The notes under the pieces are model-generated. The model was not told where the DNA came from. It saw only the letters and a program-made list of their open reading frames with translations, and did no database searches. A program made the position numbers and the translations under genes. Shown here one piece after another: positions 35,414 through 47,970 of a stretch of DNA of 64,000 nt; positions within the stretch are counted from its first letter, which is position 1, and each line of letters opens with the position of its first letter. The stretch is from Kwoniella bestiolae CBS 10118 (Eukaryota > Basidiomycota > Tremellomycetes > Tremellales > Cryptococcaceae): positions 2,249,742 through 2,313,741 of the forward strand of contig NC_089243.1 of assembly GCF_000512585.2 (NCBI RefSeq). The letters run 5' to 3'.

Positions 35414-36097
35414 ATGAAGTTCGCACTCGCGCTTTCCGTCGTTTTCGGTATGACGGTCGCTCTGGCTCAAAAGTAAGTCCGGTCATGGTGTCTGGGCCCA
35501 CAGCATCAGTTGTCTAATTTTGATTGCGAATCCAGCTCTACCCTGTCTACATGCCAGCAATCGTGTGCGGATTCCACATTGGCCTCTAACAGTACTTGCG
35601 GATCTTCATTGTGAGTCTCAGGGATCGTTAGCCGAAATTGCCTACTAGGCTGATAGAAAGCATCAGCACCGCCTGCGCTTGTGACAACATTTTCGTTCAG
35701 AACGTTAAGATCTGTTTGTATCAGTGGGTGTCTCTACAGCAAGCTCATTACACCTCTGGTGCACATATGCTAATTTGGTCCTAATAGAGGCTCATGCTCT
35801 TCCGACGTAGCCACTTGGTTCGATCTTGCCACTGCGGCTTGTGAATCATCTGGCCAAGACGCCAACTATACTTCTACACACTCATCAAACTACACCTATT
35901 CTGAGTCTGCCGGCGCCAGCTCAACCGCTCCAGGTTCCTCGGCAAAAGCTGCTTCATCCGCTGCTACCTCTGCTGTCGCCTCTGCTGCTGCCTCTTCATC
36001 TGGAAGTACAAGTGGAGCCTTCGAACAATACGGTGTCATGGGGACCGCTGCATTGACCATTGCCGGTGCAGTTGTAGGCAGTATCGCACTTCTCTAA
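35414..36097 (+). CDS. small secreted, GPI-type eight-cysteine (CFEM-like) protein
   Basis: Four exons (35414-35472, 35536-35610, 35661-35723, 35788-36097) give 168 residues. A clear signal peptide (MKFALALSVVFGMTVALAQ) is followed by eight cysteines in a CFEM-like pattern: TCQQSC, NSTC, ACAC, KIC, GSC and AAC. A Ser/Ala/Thr-rich linker and a terminal hydrophobic helix (MGTAALTIAGAVVGSIALL) preceded by small residues indicate GPI anchoring. CFEM proteins bind heme or act at the cell wall; several in Cryptococcus and Candida take part in heme iron uptake. An Asp in the heme-binding position (ACACDNIF) is present. The spacing deviates slightly from classical CFEM, so function is probable, not certain. 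Confidence 0.8.
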
Positions 36098-36528
36098 TTA
36101 GATGAACTAGCGGGTTATGATTTATCCGAGATAGGCTTCTCTGACTATTCTGGTGATGTTCGAGAATATGGGATCTTTGATTATGACGAAGACATGGAGG
36201 ATCGACAATTTGAGTCTTCTCTGAGATAACGTTTATGCATCTAGTTCTACAGCCAAAAAAGATTGTTACCCGAAGACCGCACTTCCACTCAAGCGGAATC
36301 GCCTCCTATCTTTCCGATCAGTCGGTCCAACTGCCATCTGATTGAGACTTCGGGGCGCTGCATCGGAGGAATGCGAAGATCGCAGGTAGACAGCATCCAA
36401 AATCCAATACATGGTTCAATTCATTGAGTACAATTCCTCATCAAACGTCGAAGAACGTGATTCTTCGGTCTGCAATTCATAGTTGATCTCCACAAGATAC
36501 TCAGGTCAAACTTCAAGTTCTTTCACGC
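36098..36528. other. intergenic between convergent genes
   Basis: This 431-bp spacer follows the CFEM-like gene and precedes the stop of the leftward exporter. No frame or element is supported; it should hold both terminators. Confidence 0.45.
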
Positions 36529-38455
36529 CTATTTGGTAGACATTGGCATTCCTTGCCACCTACGGATCGATCTGCCTTTCATGATAAAAAGCCCACAAAT
36601 TATTGCACCGATTCCAGCAGCAAGGGCCCCCTGGATGATGTACTCAGACAAGAAGTCATGTTCCTCGCCCCAGTCATACACAAAGAAAGCAATTGCGAAA
36701 CCCCACATCGACTTGAAGAAAACAAACACAGCCTGTGTGTCCATTGATCGGGAGAGGTAGCCCTCCAGAACGTACTGTTGAGATCCTAAAGAGTCAGTCA
36801 TACTTTAGACAGATGTGGCATGTCACTCACGGTTTGCAACAATCCTGTAGCAGCGGAAAGACAGAAGAAGAACAGACCACCCCCAAAGAGGTAGGCAATC
36901 CAGTGGAGTTGCAGTTTGACCACTAGGCCCACAATGAGGCACCCAACAAACATGAACGGGAGGATCGGAAGCTGAAGGATGAGAGATATCAGCCTGATTC
37001 CTGAACTTGACATCTCAGACAATCGTAGATACCCACAAGTGCCCATAAACGGTGTTCGGGCTCTCGGTGACCCTTTTTCTTCTCCATATATGATACGACC
37101 TTGTCTCCCACGATACCTCCCGACCATTTACCTAGAACACCTCCAAAACCAAAAGCTAAAAACGCAGCTCCCAAAGGGTTGAGCTCGAAATTGTAAGGGG
37201 GCTTTTCGAACTTTTGAGGCATGACAATGGTTATTCCAACGGACCAAGCAAAAATTGATCCATAGTAGATGGATGGGATGACAATGGTCAAGTACCGAGC
37301 CTTTCCGTAGAACTGTCAGCGATTGTATTCTCCAGTGACGGCAGATTATCTCACTTACCATCAGAATAGGTGAAAGGGATATTGCCAGGTATTCTTTCGG
37401 TCTTTTCCAGGGCATCCAAGCAGCGCCTACGTGCCCGTTTCGTGTAGTAAAGCTGTGATGGGTCTCTTCAACATGTTCAGTGATAGCCTTGCTATCATAG
37501 TCCTTCCCGTCTGAAGAGACTTGTTGAAGCTCTGAGCCGGTGTTGGTGAGAGCCACTCCCATAGGTGTTTCTTCCGTTTCGATCCAAAGCGTTTCAGGAA
37601 CGATAAAAAAGAAGGCTGCAAGCTGCACGACAGCGAGACCCAAGATAAGCCAGAAAAGGACTCTCCAAGTTGTATTCTCAACAATGAGTCCACAGAAGAT
37701 CGGTCCAATAGCCGGAGCGATTACCACAGCCACAGCGAACATAGACATCTTGGAACCTCGAACCTCTTTGACGAAAATATCCCCGACTGTAGCAGGAGGC
37801 ACCGTTTGAGAGAATGACGAGGTGATACCAGCGAAGACCCTAGCGATGGCAAAGACGATATATGTGTTTGAGAGCGCCATCCAGATGACACATGGTATGA
37901 AGAACAAAGACCCGAGCAGGTACACTGGTCTTCTGCCCATTGTCTGCATCATTTGACTTAGGGATCAGCACCCCTTCTACCAGCCATAAGCAAACATGAG
38001 TAGCTTACCTTTGAGAGTGGATTCCAGAATAAAGGCCCTACAGCCACACCCAGAAGGTTATAGCCGATGGTGTTAGGGATTTTCCCAGGAGATACGCCAA
38101 AGGCTTTGCCTAAAGTTCTGTGAGATGATCTTATAAGTAAGACTAGGCTACAGATCAAAAGAGAAGGGAGACGAGGGATGCTCACGGGAATGCCACTTGT
38201 ATGATCGCAACGCTATGGATGCCCACATGAGTCAGTGTCGTTTGCGTTTTCGCTCGTTGATGTCACGACCTACCTGAAATTCGCAAGGAAACCACTGTAG
38301 CTGAGGGTCAAGAGAATGAAGAATTTTCTCCATCTACCGAGTGCATTGATGGGGTGATTGTCTGGAAGACTGGGATCTTTCCCATCTCGTATGTAAGACG
38401 CCAACTGACCCTCTTGTATTCCATTTTCGAGACCAGCTTCAATTTGATTAGTCAT
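36529..38455 (-). CDS. MFS transporter, DHA1 drug:H+ antiporter type
   Basis: Seven exons (38274-38455, 38186-38212, 38009-38117, 37359-37943, 37037-37300, 36831-36971, 36529-36774) give 517 residues. DHA1 landmarks include WRKFFILLTLSYSGFLANFS at TM1, GYNLLGVAVGPLFWNPLSK, MGRRPVYLLGSLFFIPC, RVFAGITSSFSQTVPPATVGDIF with motif C-like features, and VAVVIAPAIGPIFCGLIV. The central loop is long and polar. Proteins of this type export small organic compounds, toxins or polyamines. The gene is next to an FAD monooxygenase of aromatic metabolism, so it could move the substrate or a product of that pathway; this is inference from position. Confidence 0.82.
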
Positions 38456-39540
38456 TGTGTTACAGGCTGGCTGAATCGTTCCAGTGATTCTGTTAGTAAG
38501 TCTCTTTGGGACCGGGAGCTCTTTATGTGGGTTATTGGAGGTCAGGTCAGAGATACAAAGCAGTATTGCGTTTAGGTGACCTATGCGGTCTTCTCAAGGT
38601 GTCTGCTGAGCCAATTACTGATTTTCCCGCTACAGGCCAATCGCAGCCAGCTGACTGCGAAGACGAAGTGCACCTAGTCCTTCAAAGGTCATGCGACGCC
38701 GATCACACGTTTGGCATTCCCCGCAATGAGTTACGTTCGAATATGGGACTCCGGAAGCAACGCATGCAGTTGGTAAGAAATCACCGCCATTCCCCGCAAT
38801 CCATCACTGCGGCGTTACAGTATCTCGGGTTCATTCAATCATGTGACTTATACAGTGTTAAGAAGGCTACAAGGGATATTCTGCCGGTGCATCAGGTGTG
38901 GAGTGGATTATTACGATCTAATAGGAGGTTGTCGTGTATTGGTGATCATAGGTCAATGGCCGTTGTCGAAGGCTCAGTGACCGGGAACTTTTTCGCCGCG
39001 CGATTTGCGAGGCACAGTGCGATTAATAGCTAGGTGACGTGAGATAAGGTGAACGGCTGTCTTCGAAAAACTCACAAGGGGGGCATGTCCCCTATGAGAG
39101 CGATGGTACAGCGAAGCTCGCTCATCAATCAACCTGTACGGGCAAATAGGACACAGTCCGGCGTTCGTGAGACGATGACCGGGCAATGTTTGGCTTTACT
39201 CCTATGCGTTAAAGGGTACACATGGTTTTGATGGCGATTGGCGTCAACCTGCTCTATTGATCTCCCTCTCACGATCCACTGTATACCGCAGAGGCTTTCT
39301 TTGAAGGAACTTAGCCCACAGGGGATTGTAGAGGTGGAGTTCCAAAGGTGGCAGGTACTGCGCTATTGCAATTTACAACAAGCAGATGCTTATCGCAGCC
39401 ACCGCACAAAGGATTTGCTTGCTAGGTGCCAGACAGTGCAGGGGTGATTCACATCCAGCGAACATTCCAGCAATCGAAAGGGAAACATTCTGGTGAACAA
39501 TACATATACACATCGATGAGACCGTACAATCACAATGCTA
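38456..39540. other. long intergenic region
   Basis: This 1085-bp stretch lies upstream of the leftward exporter and downstream of the monooxygenase stop. A rightward 175-codon frame (38506-39033) is open but starts inside the exporter's probable promoter, has no intron signals and no family likeness. No repeat or RNA gene was recognised. Confidence 0.4.
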
Positions 39541-41397
39541 TCACAATGCTGTCTTAAGTAATTCGTCGAATTTTTCATCTGCCTCCTTAGCGCAATCGTG
39601 AGCATACAAGATCCTCTGGGTCGTCCTGATGGGCAAAAACCTTATTAGCGTACTGTTCAGGATGCGATCATAGTCATACGAGTACCATCTCCAATCTCTC
39701 AAAAACCCACTGATCGATCGCCTTATCTGGGTTTTCACCTCCTTCCCTCTCGGCAGTTCTGAATGCTGAATCTCGTGCTTCTTGTGCTGCACCACTGCTC
39801 AAATGAAGGCCTTTACCATTATTGGCAGCGGTGAGAACAGCCCAATCTGCTCGAGGTTTTCGAAGAGCCTGTCAGACTTGATTGGTCAATCTCAACATTC
39901 GGAGGAAATGACCGGGTGTGAGGGAAAAGCACATCACATTCACCTGATACACAAGCAAGGCCCTGTGGATGTCGTCCTTAGACCTGATCTTCCCGAGAAC
40001 TACCCCTAGTACTGCAGCATCTTCGACGGCTTGGGCGGCACCTTGGGCTAGATGGGGTAAGGTTGGATGACAGGCATCACCAACCAGAGCAGTATTTCCG
40101 TCTACCCAATGCGAAAGTGGAGCATGTACTCTTAATTTCCACTCTAGAACATCACCTTCCGGTACAAGCTTCAACAGCTTTTGAACACGAGGGCAGAAAT
40201 CTGAAAACATATCTAACATTTCTTGTTTCGATCCCGAAGCTGTCCACGTGTCGGCTTCAACAAAACGTCGGTCAGGGTGAGCTGATGACATGTTAAATAG
40301 ATCGTGGGAGGCAATCGGATAAGCCTGAGGAAGTATTAGTTGTGATTTTAATTTTCTGTCATCGATATCCAGACTTACGATGATATGTCGTCTCTCGCCG
40401 ATCCATCGGTAAGAGTGCGATCCGGTGAAGAAGGGCAACAATTCTGGATCTTCATTGATCATGGACCGTTTGACTATAATTCGATAGGCAGCTTGACCAG
40501 TGTCTTCGACTACAACCCGCCTAAAAGGTCAGACAGAAACCCTAGTAATTGTACTGGTCAAGCTCACCGTGATCAGCCTCTCCTTTTCTCGCCAGCATGG
40601 CTGTTCTGGCCTTACTCTTGACCCCGTCTGCTGCCAAGATCAGATCGGCTTCCACCCAATGTCCTTCCGACTCTGTCGTATCGCCATTGGCTTGACTTTC
40701 CACCCCCTCTGTAGGTCGCCCGGAAGCTCTCCCTTTTACCCTAAATTTGCTATTTTCAAAATCCCAATCCGTGACTTGTTGACCCAGGTGAAGCTCCACA
40801 ACGCCAGAGTTTGTTGCGCCGGTGACCAGGCTCTTTTGCAATGCTGACCTGTGCACTACCTGTAAAAGAGATCAATTCAGCAGATCAATCTACGGTCGTG
40901 CAAAGCCTCCGGGAGTGTTGAACATTCATACTTACGTAGAACGGATACCCGAATTCTTTCTCGATATACTCGAAGTTTACACTAGTCAACACTTCATCCC
41001 GCGCACAATCTGGGGCTGAAAATCAGCTTTGATCAACAAGCTGCCAAAAAAAAGACACTTGCTCAGTACACTCGCACCATCAAGTGCGACTGCTTCTGAT
41101 CTTGCTATGTCGAGTACTCCCCACCGATCGAGGATCCTTGAGAGATTAGGAGTGATATTGATACCAGCTCCTACTTCTCCGATCTCCCTAGCAGATTCCC
41201 ACACGTGGAGGTTTGTGAATCCTTGCTTAGCGAGCGCCAATGCGCAGCCCATGCCACCCATGCCCGCTCCGACACTGTGCATATGTCAATTAGTTCTTGC
41301 AGCAGTCGTATTGACAGTCTCATTCTGCCCATCTCTAGGACCACCTCACTCACATATGGATGCGCAATTCGTTCTTTAGATCTGGGTTCAGCGACAT
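39541..41397 (-). CDS. FAD-dependent aromatic-ring monooxygenase (salicylate-hydroxylase-like)
   Basis: Seven exons are inferred (41354-41397, about 41072-41274, 40936-41015, 40568-40859, 40379-40509, 39944-40324, 39541-39868); the exon 2 donor is uncertain. Flavoprotein hydroxylase motifs are clear: the Rossmann GAGMGGMGCALALAKQG, ITPNLSRILDRWGV, VHRSALQKSL, the DG motif in LILAADGVKSKAR, and TALVGDACHPTLPHLAQGAA for the flavin ribityl chain. Such enzymes use NAD(P)H and O2 to hydroxylate salicylate, 6-hydroxynicotinate or related rings. In the last exon the frame expected for the conserved WRWYSYD end is offset by one base at a five-T run (39701-39705, plus-strand A); as written, translation would stop early. 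Confidence 0.8.
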
Positions 41398-42206
41398 GTT
41401 GGTAAATGTTACGACAATCTACTTCTGCTCAACTTGAGTTTGGACTTATAGCAACGATGCTGAAAAACGACGTTCGTCTTTCAAACATTCAGCTTCTTGC
41501 TAAGATAGATCTATCTTGCTGATTTAGGAATACATTCTCCAGATTCAATGGTAAACGATTAGATGTATGGATGCCATTCGGACCAAAGCATAAGATCGCC
41601 GCATCGGGCGCCCCATGTGTTCCTGAGCGGCATCTCGAGCGTCTATTGCGGGGTATTGACGACTAGACGGCAATCACAAGAACAACGTTGCGGGCGGAAG
41701 TCACCTGATGTGAGACTATACTTGGGGTAAGATGCAAAGGCTATCATCACCTGTGGAATCTAAATGTACCGGCCAACGAATTCACGCAAGACAGAGATAT
41801 CATTCCAACAGATCCCCGCTGGCAAATAACGAATCCGCGGTCCAGCGGTTCGGTGAGAAGCGCCTTCACAGCAGGAGGTCCAGTATGACCGCAAACGGCC
41901 TACGTCGGCCGTACAGCTTTCCATCTATACGCAGATACGTGACTCTGTAGTCCAAAGAAAGCTGAACGGTAGACCAAAAATCCCGACTTCAAGTCGAAAG
42001 TCATCACGAAGTTGCCAGGACCAAGGTTTCCCTCCCTCAATCAAAGGCCACAAGTTTCCGCATATCGTACCCGGCAGATCCTTTGACATGGACAGCTCAT
42101 TGTGACCTGACGTGTACGATGTCGGGGGTGTTGGCCACCCATCCAATGCATAGTCAAGCAAGAAGCCTGATCACAATATATAACAGGGTATCACCAGCTT
42201 AATAGC
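41398..42206. other. intergenic upstream of monooxygenase
   Basis: This 809-bp spacer contains the monooxygenase promoter and the terminator of the DUF3500 gene. A 78-codon minus-strand frame (41925-42161) and a 72-codon plus-strand frame overlap each other and have no support. Nothing else is recognised. Confidence 0.45.
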
Positions 42207-43887
42207 TTACTTTTTGTTTTGCTCTAAATTCCATTGTTCTATCAACGCTTTACCGTAATCCTCACAATTGGGTAAACGATTGACTGTATGAATGTGACAT
42301 TTGGCAGGGGTTGTGTTTGTGAGGAAAACTACGGGCGAAGTAGGCGATCAGTTGTAGACCGACACAGCTTCTGGTAATATCATGCAATCGAAGCACTTAC
42401 TCCCACAATGAAAGTCAAACTATCCAGGCACTACGGTCAGCTCTAGTGGAAACCGTCTGAGAGATAACGGGAACTAGCTACTCACCTCGCAGAACGTGAC
42501 TGGTGAGTGAATACGGAAGTAGTAAGGATCACCCAGGCCAAACTTTCCAATCCAAGCAAAATAGGTCTGATCTTCAAAACTCCGTACGCGTTCCATTTTG
42601 TACTTGAGCGGTATTTCGGGCAAGTAAGTGTTGAACGCTCGAATGATAGCATATATCTCTTCTTTTTGGTCCGGAGTGAATCGGGAGATAGGGCATCCTT
42701 CAAATGGTACGACGCGATTGTCTTGGTGTGCTCCGCCTAGATGTCTGTGCTCGGCCGGAAAATTAGCACTACATGATCTGCTCCATGGCGATACGGTACC
42801 CACCGCTCATCGAAAGGGTTCCAACGATCGTCTGCAAGACCATGTTGACAGTCCATGCCTTCATTGAGCTGAGCTAGTTTTTGATTTTCAGGAGATAGAT
42901 CTCTCATCAATTTCAAACCTCTAACTTCTTCCTGACTAAACAACCTCAATCCCGCGTGTTCGCCAACATCGATTCTATCGGGTTCCGCACCCATGAAGGT
43001 AGGCCCAATGACCATTCGGGGACCGACGAAGCAAACGGCTAGACACAGATGATGACCAAAGAAAGAGTAACCCCATGGTTTGGTTACACTTGGGAGTCTT
43101 TCGTTCTCCGGTAAGAACAATCTAAAATTGTAGGAATGTTTGTTCAACACCAATGGTCCGTTGACCAGCTCTCCTAGAAAATGATTGGTCAAAGTGCAAC
43201 CAAGCGCTTTGTGGTAGCCATCAGCTGACAAAGATGCCTTGAGGACACCGTGAACGAGGTCCTGGATCTCTTGACTCGTTTCGTCCATTCTAATCCCACC
43301 TGCAAAGTAACCCATCTTGAGTGCTCGTCCTTGTATATGTGATGCTCACCTTCATTGACATACAGCTCTGGATTAGACCAGGCTCTGAATTCGTCGTCGT
43401 TTTGGACATCTCCTTTGATGACATCTGATTTCAGCTCTTCCGGCAAGGCTTCCAGTAGAGTCTCCACAGCCTTTACCGTCTCTTCCACTGGAGCACCCTC
43501 ATCCCGTTCGTATCGAAGGATAGATGGATCTGGATTGCCGTCTGACGAGAAACCTTTGTACGGTCTTTCGATATTCCTGATATCCAATCTATTGATCAAC
43601 CATGCTGGGGCCGGCACCTCTCGGCGAGATTCACACCAAGATTGAGAGGTATGATATGTAATTCCAGCGATACGAGGGTGATCAGGTTTTGGTAATATGT
43701 CACGGAATGAAACAGTCGCATCAGTTCGCGGAGTTGCTGGATCGTCGTGGAGGATGAAGCCTGAGTTTACGGGCGCGTGGGTCATGATGTGTCGAGTTGA
43801 CGCAACGATGTATCGCTTCGAGAGAAAGGGAGGTGATCTTAGGACGATACAATCGGGAACGCCCCGGCCCAAATATGCACGATCCAT
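42207..43887 (-). CDS. DUF3500 family protein
   Basis: Five exons (43350-43887, 42804-43299, 42486-42744, 42401-42419, 42207-42328) give 477 residues. Hallmarks of DUF3500 are present: GYHKALGCTLTNHFLGELV, KPWGYSFFGHHLCLAVCFVG, ARRMVIGPTFMGAEPDR-like GPRMVIGPTFMGAEPDRI, GLRLFSQEEVRGLKLM, RHLGGAHQDNRVVPFEGCP, a FAWIGKFGLGDPYYFRIHSP strand and the terminal CHIHTVNRLPNCEDYG histidine-rich motif. The conserved HH and HxH pairs suggest a metal site, but no activity is established to my knowledge. The start is uncertain: the frame is open upstream to a stop at 43949 without another ATG, so the first in-frame ATG (43887) was used. It sits beside the monooxygenase and a divergent regulator. Confidence 0.8.
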
Positions 43888-44483
43888 CACGACTTTGCTC
43901 TTAGCAAACCATTCTGCTGTAACCACGAATGGAGTCACGGCCGCGGGGCGCCATTAACATGGAAGGATGGCGGTGCTCCTGGTGAAAACACCGCAACCGG
44001 GGACTAAAGATCTTTATGGTCTCCACGGGCCTCTAGCCGTATGTAGCCGGGCTTTTCCCAGCAGTCAGATGTGCTATACATTTCGACAAGCAGTGTATTA
44101 CGAGTCCTCGCTGCGTGCTTGACGCATACGGTACCTAACGCTATGTGGGAAGGAGCGCGTCAGCTGATTAAAGAGAAAAGATATATAGGCAAACGCAGCA
44201 GGTCCAACGTGGAAAGTAGTGTATACTCAACGCCTCAAAGGGACAGAGTTGGGAGAACGGACATGTCCGCACAAAGAGCATAGGTTACAAACCATGCGAT
44301 CGCTAGAGTACAACGTCAATATCGCATGCATCATGGGGGTTATTGCTTTTCATTTTCACCTTGTATCTTGCCTTCTTCTACGTCGTTAATACCCACTCGA
44401 TCGACCCTCATAGCATTGTACGTGTCACATGGCCAGTAGGTATGGACATCACGCATAGTGATCATGAGGATTCAGTAAGACCA
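43888..44483. promoter_or_regulatory. divergent promoter, DUF3500 / Zn2Cys6 regulator
   Basis: This 596-bp region lies between head-to-head starts. It includes CCGG-rich words near 43980-44055 (for example AACCGGGG, AGCCGGGC), of the type bound by zinc-cluster factors, but no clear symmetric operator was found. A short frame at 44071-44283 is unsupported. Confidence 0.4.
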
Positions 44484-47197
44484 ATGACAGCTGAGTCGAC
44501 TTCATCAGCGTGAGCAGCGGTTTTACTTCCTACTTGATAGCCATGACTGACAATCCCTCTTTAGCAAGATAAGTTGTCTCGCTTGTCGTGCAGCCAAAGT
44601 GAGTGATATGCTGCACTCGAGTGCTCACATTGATATCTTCGCCTGCGGCTGACCGAATAGCCTACGACACTTAGCGAAAATGTCACACGTCGGATACCCA
44701 TTCTCCATGCCGACGATGTAACAGTCATAACCTAACGTGCGAATATACGAAGCATCAACGTGGTCGTAGGAAGAAGTCTTCTCTCACAGGATCAGCGAAT
44801 CCGTCTGGGAAGCGTGGCTCACTTAAAGAAGGCAGAAGTAATGCAGAAGCTTCTGGAAGCGGGTTGAATAGGTCGTACATCGCGGCAGATCCGATGAATG
44901 AACCATATCACAATGTCACTTCGAGGGATCACGATATGGACTCAGAAGCAGCAGAGAAGCTAAGCATACACTTTTCACACGTTATTCCGAAAGAAGGGGA
45001 CTCTTCACGTGTGTAGAAGCGAAGCGAACACCTGAGAAGTGGACAAGACTGACCCACCATCTTTAGCTTTTATAGCTGGCGAATCCACACATTATCCCGA
45101 TCCCTCTCCCGGTGACAATCCACTCCTTCTGCAGCAACTTCAGTCCACATGTCCTGATCCTGTCAAAGCTGGTCTATTGAGTGAGGCTGATGCTTATGAG
45201 CTATTCAATTTGTTAGTACTTTTGTCCGTGTTTGCCTCACTGCCTAAACGCTGATGTTCAACTGTGTTCTTCCAGCTATTTTGATCATCTCAATGTCATC
45301 CTGGCCATCCTAGACCCTCATCTCCACACACCTACCTACTGTATTCGTCATTCAGCATTGCTTTTCACTTCCGTCCTGACCGTGACGGCTAAAGTCGTTC
45401 GGCCGAAAGTCTACGCCAAATGTATGATGCTCGCCAATAAGCTGGTCGGACAAGCTATAGAGTTTGGGCTGTGTTCGGTAGAGGTTGTTCAAGCTTTGAA
45501 CTTGCTTCATCATTGGAAGAAGTCAGACGATCACACAAGTTGGCGGAGAATCGGATATGCTATTCGTATGGCTCAAGAATTACGGTTAGACATAAGGGGG
45601 GCACGACCGTTGGCGAAGGAAGAGCTGAAGGCGAGAGAGACGCTGAATCGAGAAAGGGCTTGGTTCAGTGAGCTGCGACTTTTCATCGCCCTGCCTAGCA
45701 TGCTGGCTGACCCGCTCGCGAAGATCTGGTCATTGCCGATTACCAGTGAGCTTTTGATGCTAAAACAGAGCCCAAAGCGTCCACTTAGATCGCTGACGCT
45801 CAAGTATCTGAACTGTTCTACAGCCTCGCTATACACCATTCGTTGCCCCGAATGATCCACACGCAAGATGTGGCCGACCCAGGTGACTGGGTGGCAGAGC
45901 ATGCACAATTGCAAACCCCGGGAGAGTCATCTCTCGGGCCTCTAGTGACCTTCAGCAGGATGTGCAGGCTTTATGCGGATAGTCTCGGCGCTGTGGACCG
46001 GGAGTCGGGCAACATGAGGACCCTCAATTGGTTAGAACTCGAGTTGAAAAGGTGGAGAGGGAGGTGGCTGGAGGACAACAGTGAGATAATATCCATGAAC
46101 ATCTGCCTCCCCATGATCCTCTCGCCTATAAATCAATTTACAAGGAGATACTCATAGAAGTTCGGCGTTAGATCAAAATCACTTTGCTCAATCGCAGATC
46201 TCCACCTTTCGTCTCTGCGACGCATATTTCCGTTTCCACATTGCCGAATATCGCTTGCTTTTCATGGCCCGCCATGGCGATCACAAAAATAGGATTGACC
46301 TTCAAAAACCCAACGCTCTCTCGTTTGCGTTCTCGGACTGTATAGAGACGGCTTTGGGTGTCGCTGTCGTTTTGCAGAACGATTTGGCACCATACGGTTA
46401 TTTGTCCCACTGTTTCTATCTAACCTGGGTCGCGATGGCCGTCACTGCAATATGGCTTGTGAAAGTGAGTCCGATTTTCCACCATGTCCCTTGGTCAAGC
46501 GCTCGTAAGGACGCTGATTGGATTCCGACAACAGAATATTGCGCCGATGTATCAAGAAGATCGAGCCAAGGTGATCCGCACATTATCGGAGGTCCAGTTC
46601 TCCACTGAGGAAGCTTCCCGATCTTCGGATGACATGGCTGCTTATACTCATCGACTACTCAAGCATCTGTTGAATAGCATCTCACCAGAATGGCAGTTGG
46701 CCTCTTTTCTGACTGAACCCGCGTCACAAAATCCCCCAATGCGAACGATGCCCGAGCCTGTCCCCATCACAGCTGAATCAATCACATCAGATATAGCAAA
46801 TTGGGAACTTTCCAGTACTCAAGAGATCATCCAAGGCTGTCTGTGGAACCAAACTCAACAGTACGACAATTCACATTCGCTTGCGAATATGGCCGGCTTG
46901 AGCAATGATCCTTCTTCTCACGCCCGATCTCAATCTGACCCTCAATTGGATCGATCATCACAGCGACCACATCTACCACAACAGCAACCCCAGCATCAGC
47001 ATCCACCTCAGCAGATCGACGCTGCAATTGCCAGCAATTTAGAATTGCTGTTCCCCGCTGATGATGACGAGTTCTGGTGAGTGAAGTTTGAAGTGATCAT
47101 CCGATGTGCCTACATGTATATTGGCTGATCGTTCAAACGTAGGAAACATCTGTTCCCTTCTACAGAAGTGGGGAATAATATTGCATCATTAGGTTAG
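44484..47197 (+). CDS. Zn2Cys6 fungal-specific transcription factor with one-base frame conflict
   Basis: Ten exons are inferred (44484-44509, 44565-44598, 44675-45008, 45076-45211, 45276-45667, 45699-45745, 45824-46080, 46172-46464, 46535-47076, 47143-47197), about 704 residues. The zinc cluster forms across two introns: ISCLACRAAK joins RKCHTSDTHSPCRRC and NSHNLTCEYTKHQRGRRKK. The middle-homology domain includes YFDHLNVILAILDPHLHTPT, RRIGYAIRMAQELRLD and NRERAWF. The C-terminal end is Gln/His/Pro-rich. Between exon 7's start and the conserved DPGDWVAEHAQ segment the frame slips at a CCCC run (45846-45849); one base fewer restores phase with every later exon. It is divergent from DUF3500 and is the likely local regulator. 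Confidence 0.78.
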
Positions 47198-47366
47198 CGA
47201 TGAATCGTGTACTCATTTTATTGGCCGGGCTCAGATTGGAAGTACAGCGTATCAAACGGGGGAATAGGGAAAGAAGAACAAAGCAATCTTGAACAAATTC
47301 CGAAAGCGTGACTTGTTACTTGAGTCGGCATTAAATCCATACATGTCAGATGCAAGTCAGAACCGT

Positions 47367-47970
47367 TCAGTTCTGAGCCATGATATCATCTATTCTTTCC
47401 ATCAGGTATTTCACAATCCCATCGGGTCCGACTTGCACTTGCAATCCAGTGGGAATCCCGTGCGTTTTGATCCCGGGGATCGTTTCTCTAGCGATTCTCT
47501 GTATTTCTTCCTGTTGTTCTGGAGTCCACTACAAGAACGGATACTCTTTCATCAGTCCTCAGGCTGTCCATGCGTAGGAAGCTGTGAATACTTGTAGACT
47601 TACCATGGAAGCGCAGAACTGATGAGCAAAATGGTCAATCAGACATTTAGCTGCCCTGTTTTCGCATCTGCATGGTGAAAAAGGTGTAATGAGCAACACT
47701 CACTAAGATATTTGGAGGTGGTTGGACAGATTCCAGAAGAGGCTTGACACCTTCGATAGCTGTAGAGTACGGGATGATGGATCCGCAAGTTACCTTTGAG
47801 TGATCCGATGGGTTGTATGACGACACATGCTACTCACTAGTGGTGTTCCCAGCGTGAACAATGTTATATCGATCCTTTACATTCTCGATCACGGCACCGA
47901 TCACTTTTTTGGCTCTATCAGGTGCAGTATTGACTGATACCAGATTGACTGGGACGGACTGAGAGGTCAT
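47367..47970 (-). CDS. conserved 121-residue protein of unknown function
   Basis: Four exons (47838-47970, 47704-47759, 47604-47618, 47367-47528) give 121 residues; the third exon is only 15 nt. The protein looks like a compact alpha/beta fold: PVNLVSVNTAPDRAKKVI, a helix VIENVKDRYNIVHAGNTT, IEGVKPLLESVQPPPNIL, CASMWTPEQQEEIQRIA and HGIPTGLQVQVGPDGIVKYL. I do not recognise a named family; Rossmann-like topology is inferred from the strand-helix alternation. The frame is also open upstream to 48162, but the added residues look unlike the rest. It is divergent from the fumarylacetoacetase-family gene, suggesting a link to the same pathway. Confidence 0.62.

Noticed and set aside
38506..39033. 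175-codon plus-strand open frame in a long intergenic region
   Set aside because: No recognised motifs, no intron signals in an intron-rich genome, and it starts right next to the exporter start.
41925..42161. 78-codon minus-strand frame upstream of the monooxygenase
   Set aside because: No motif, no splice context, and an overlapping frame on the other strand of similar length.
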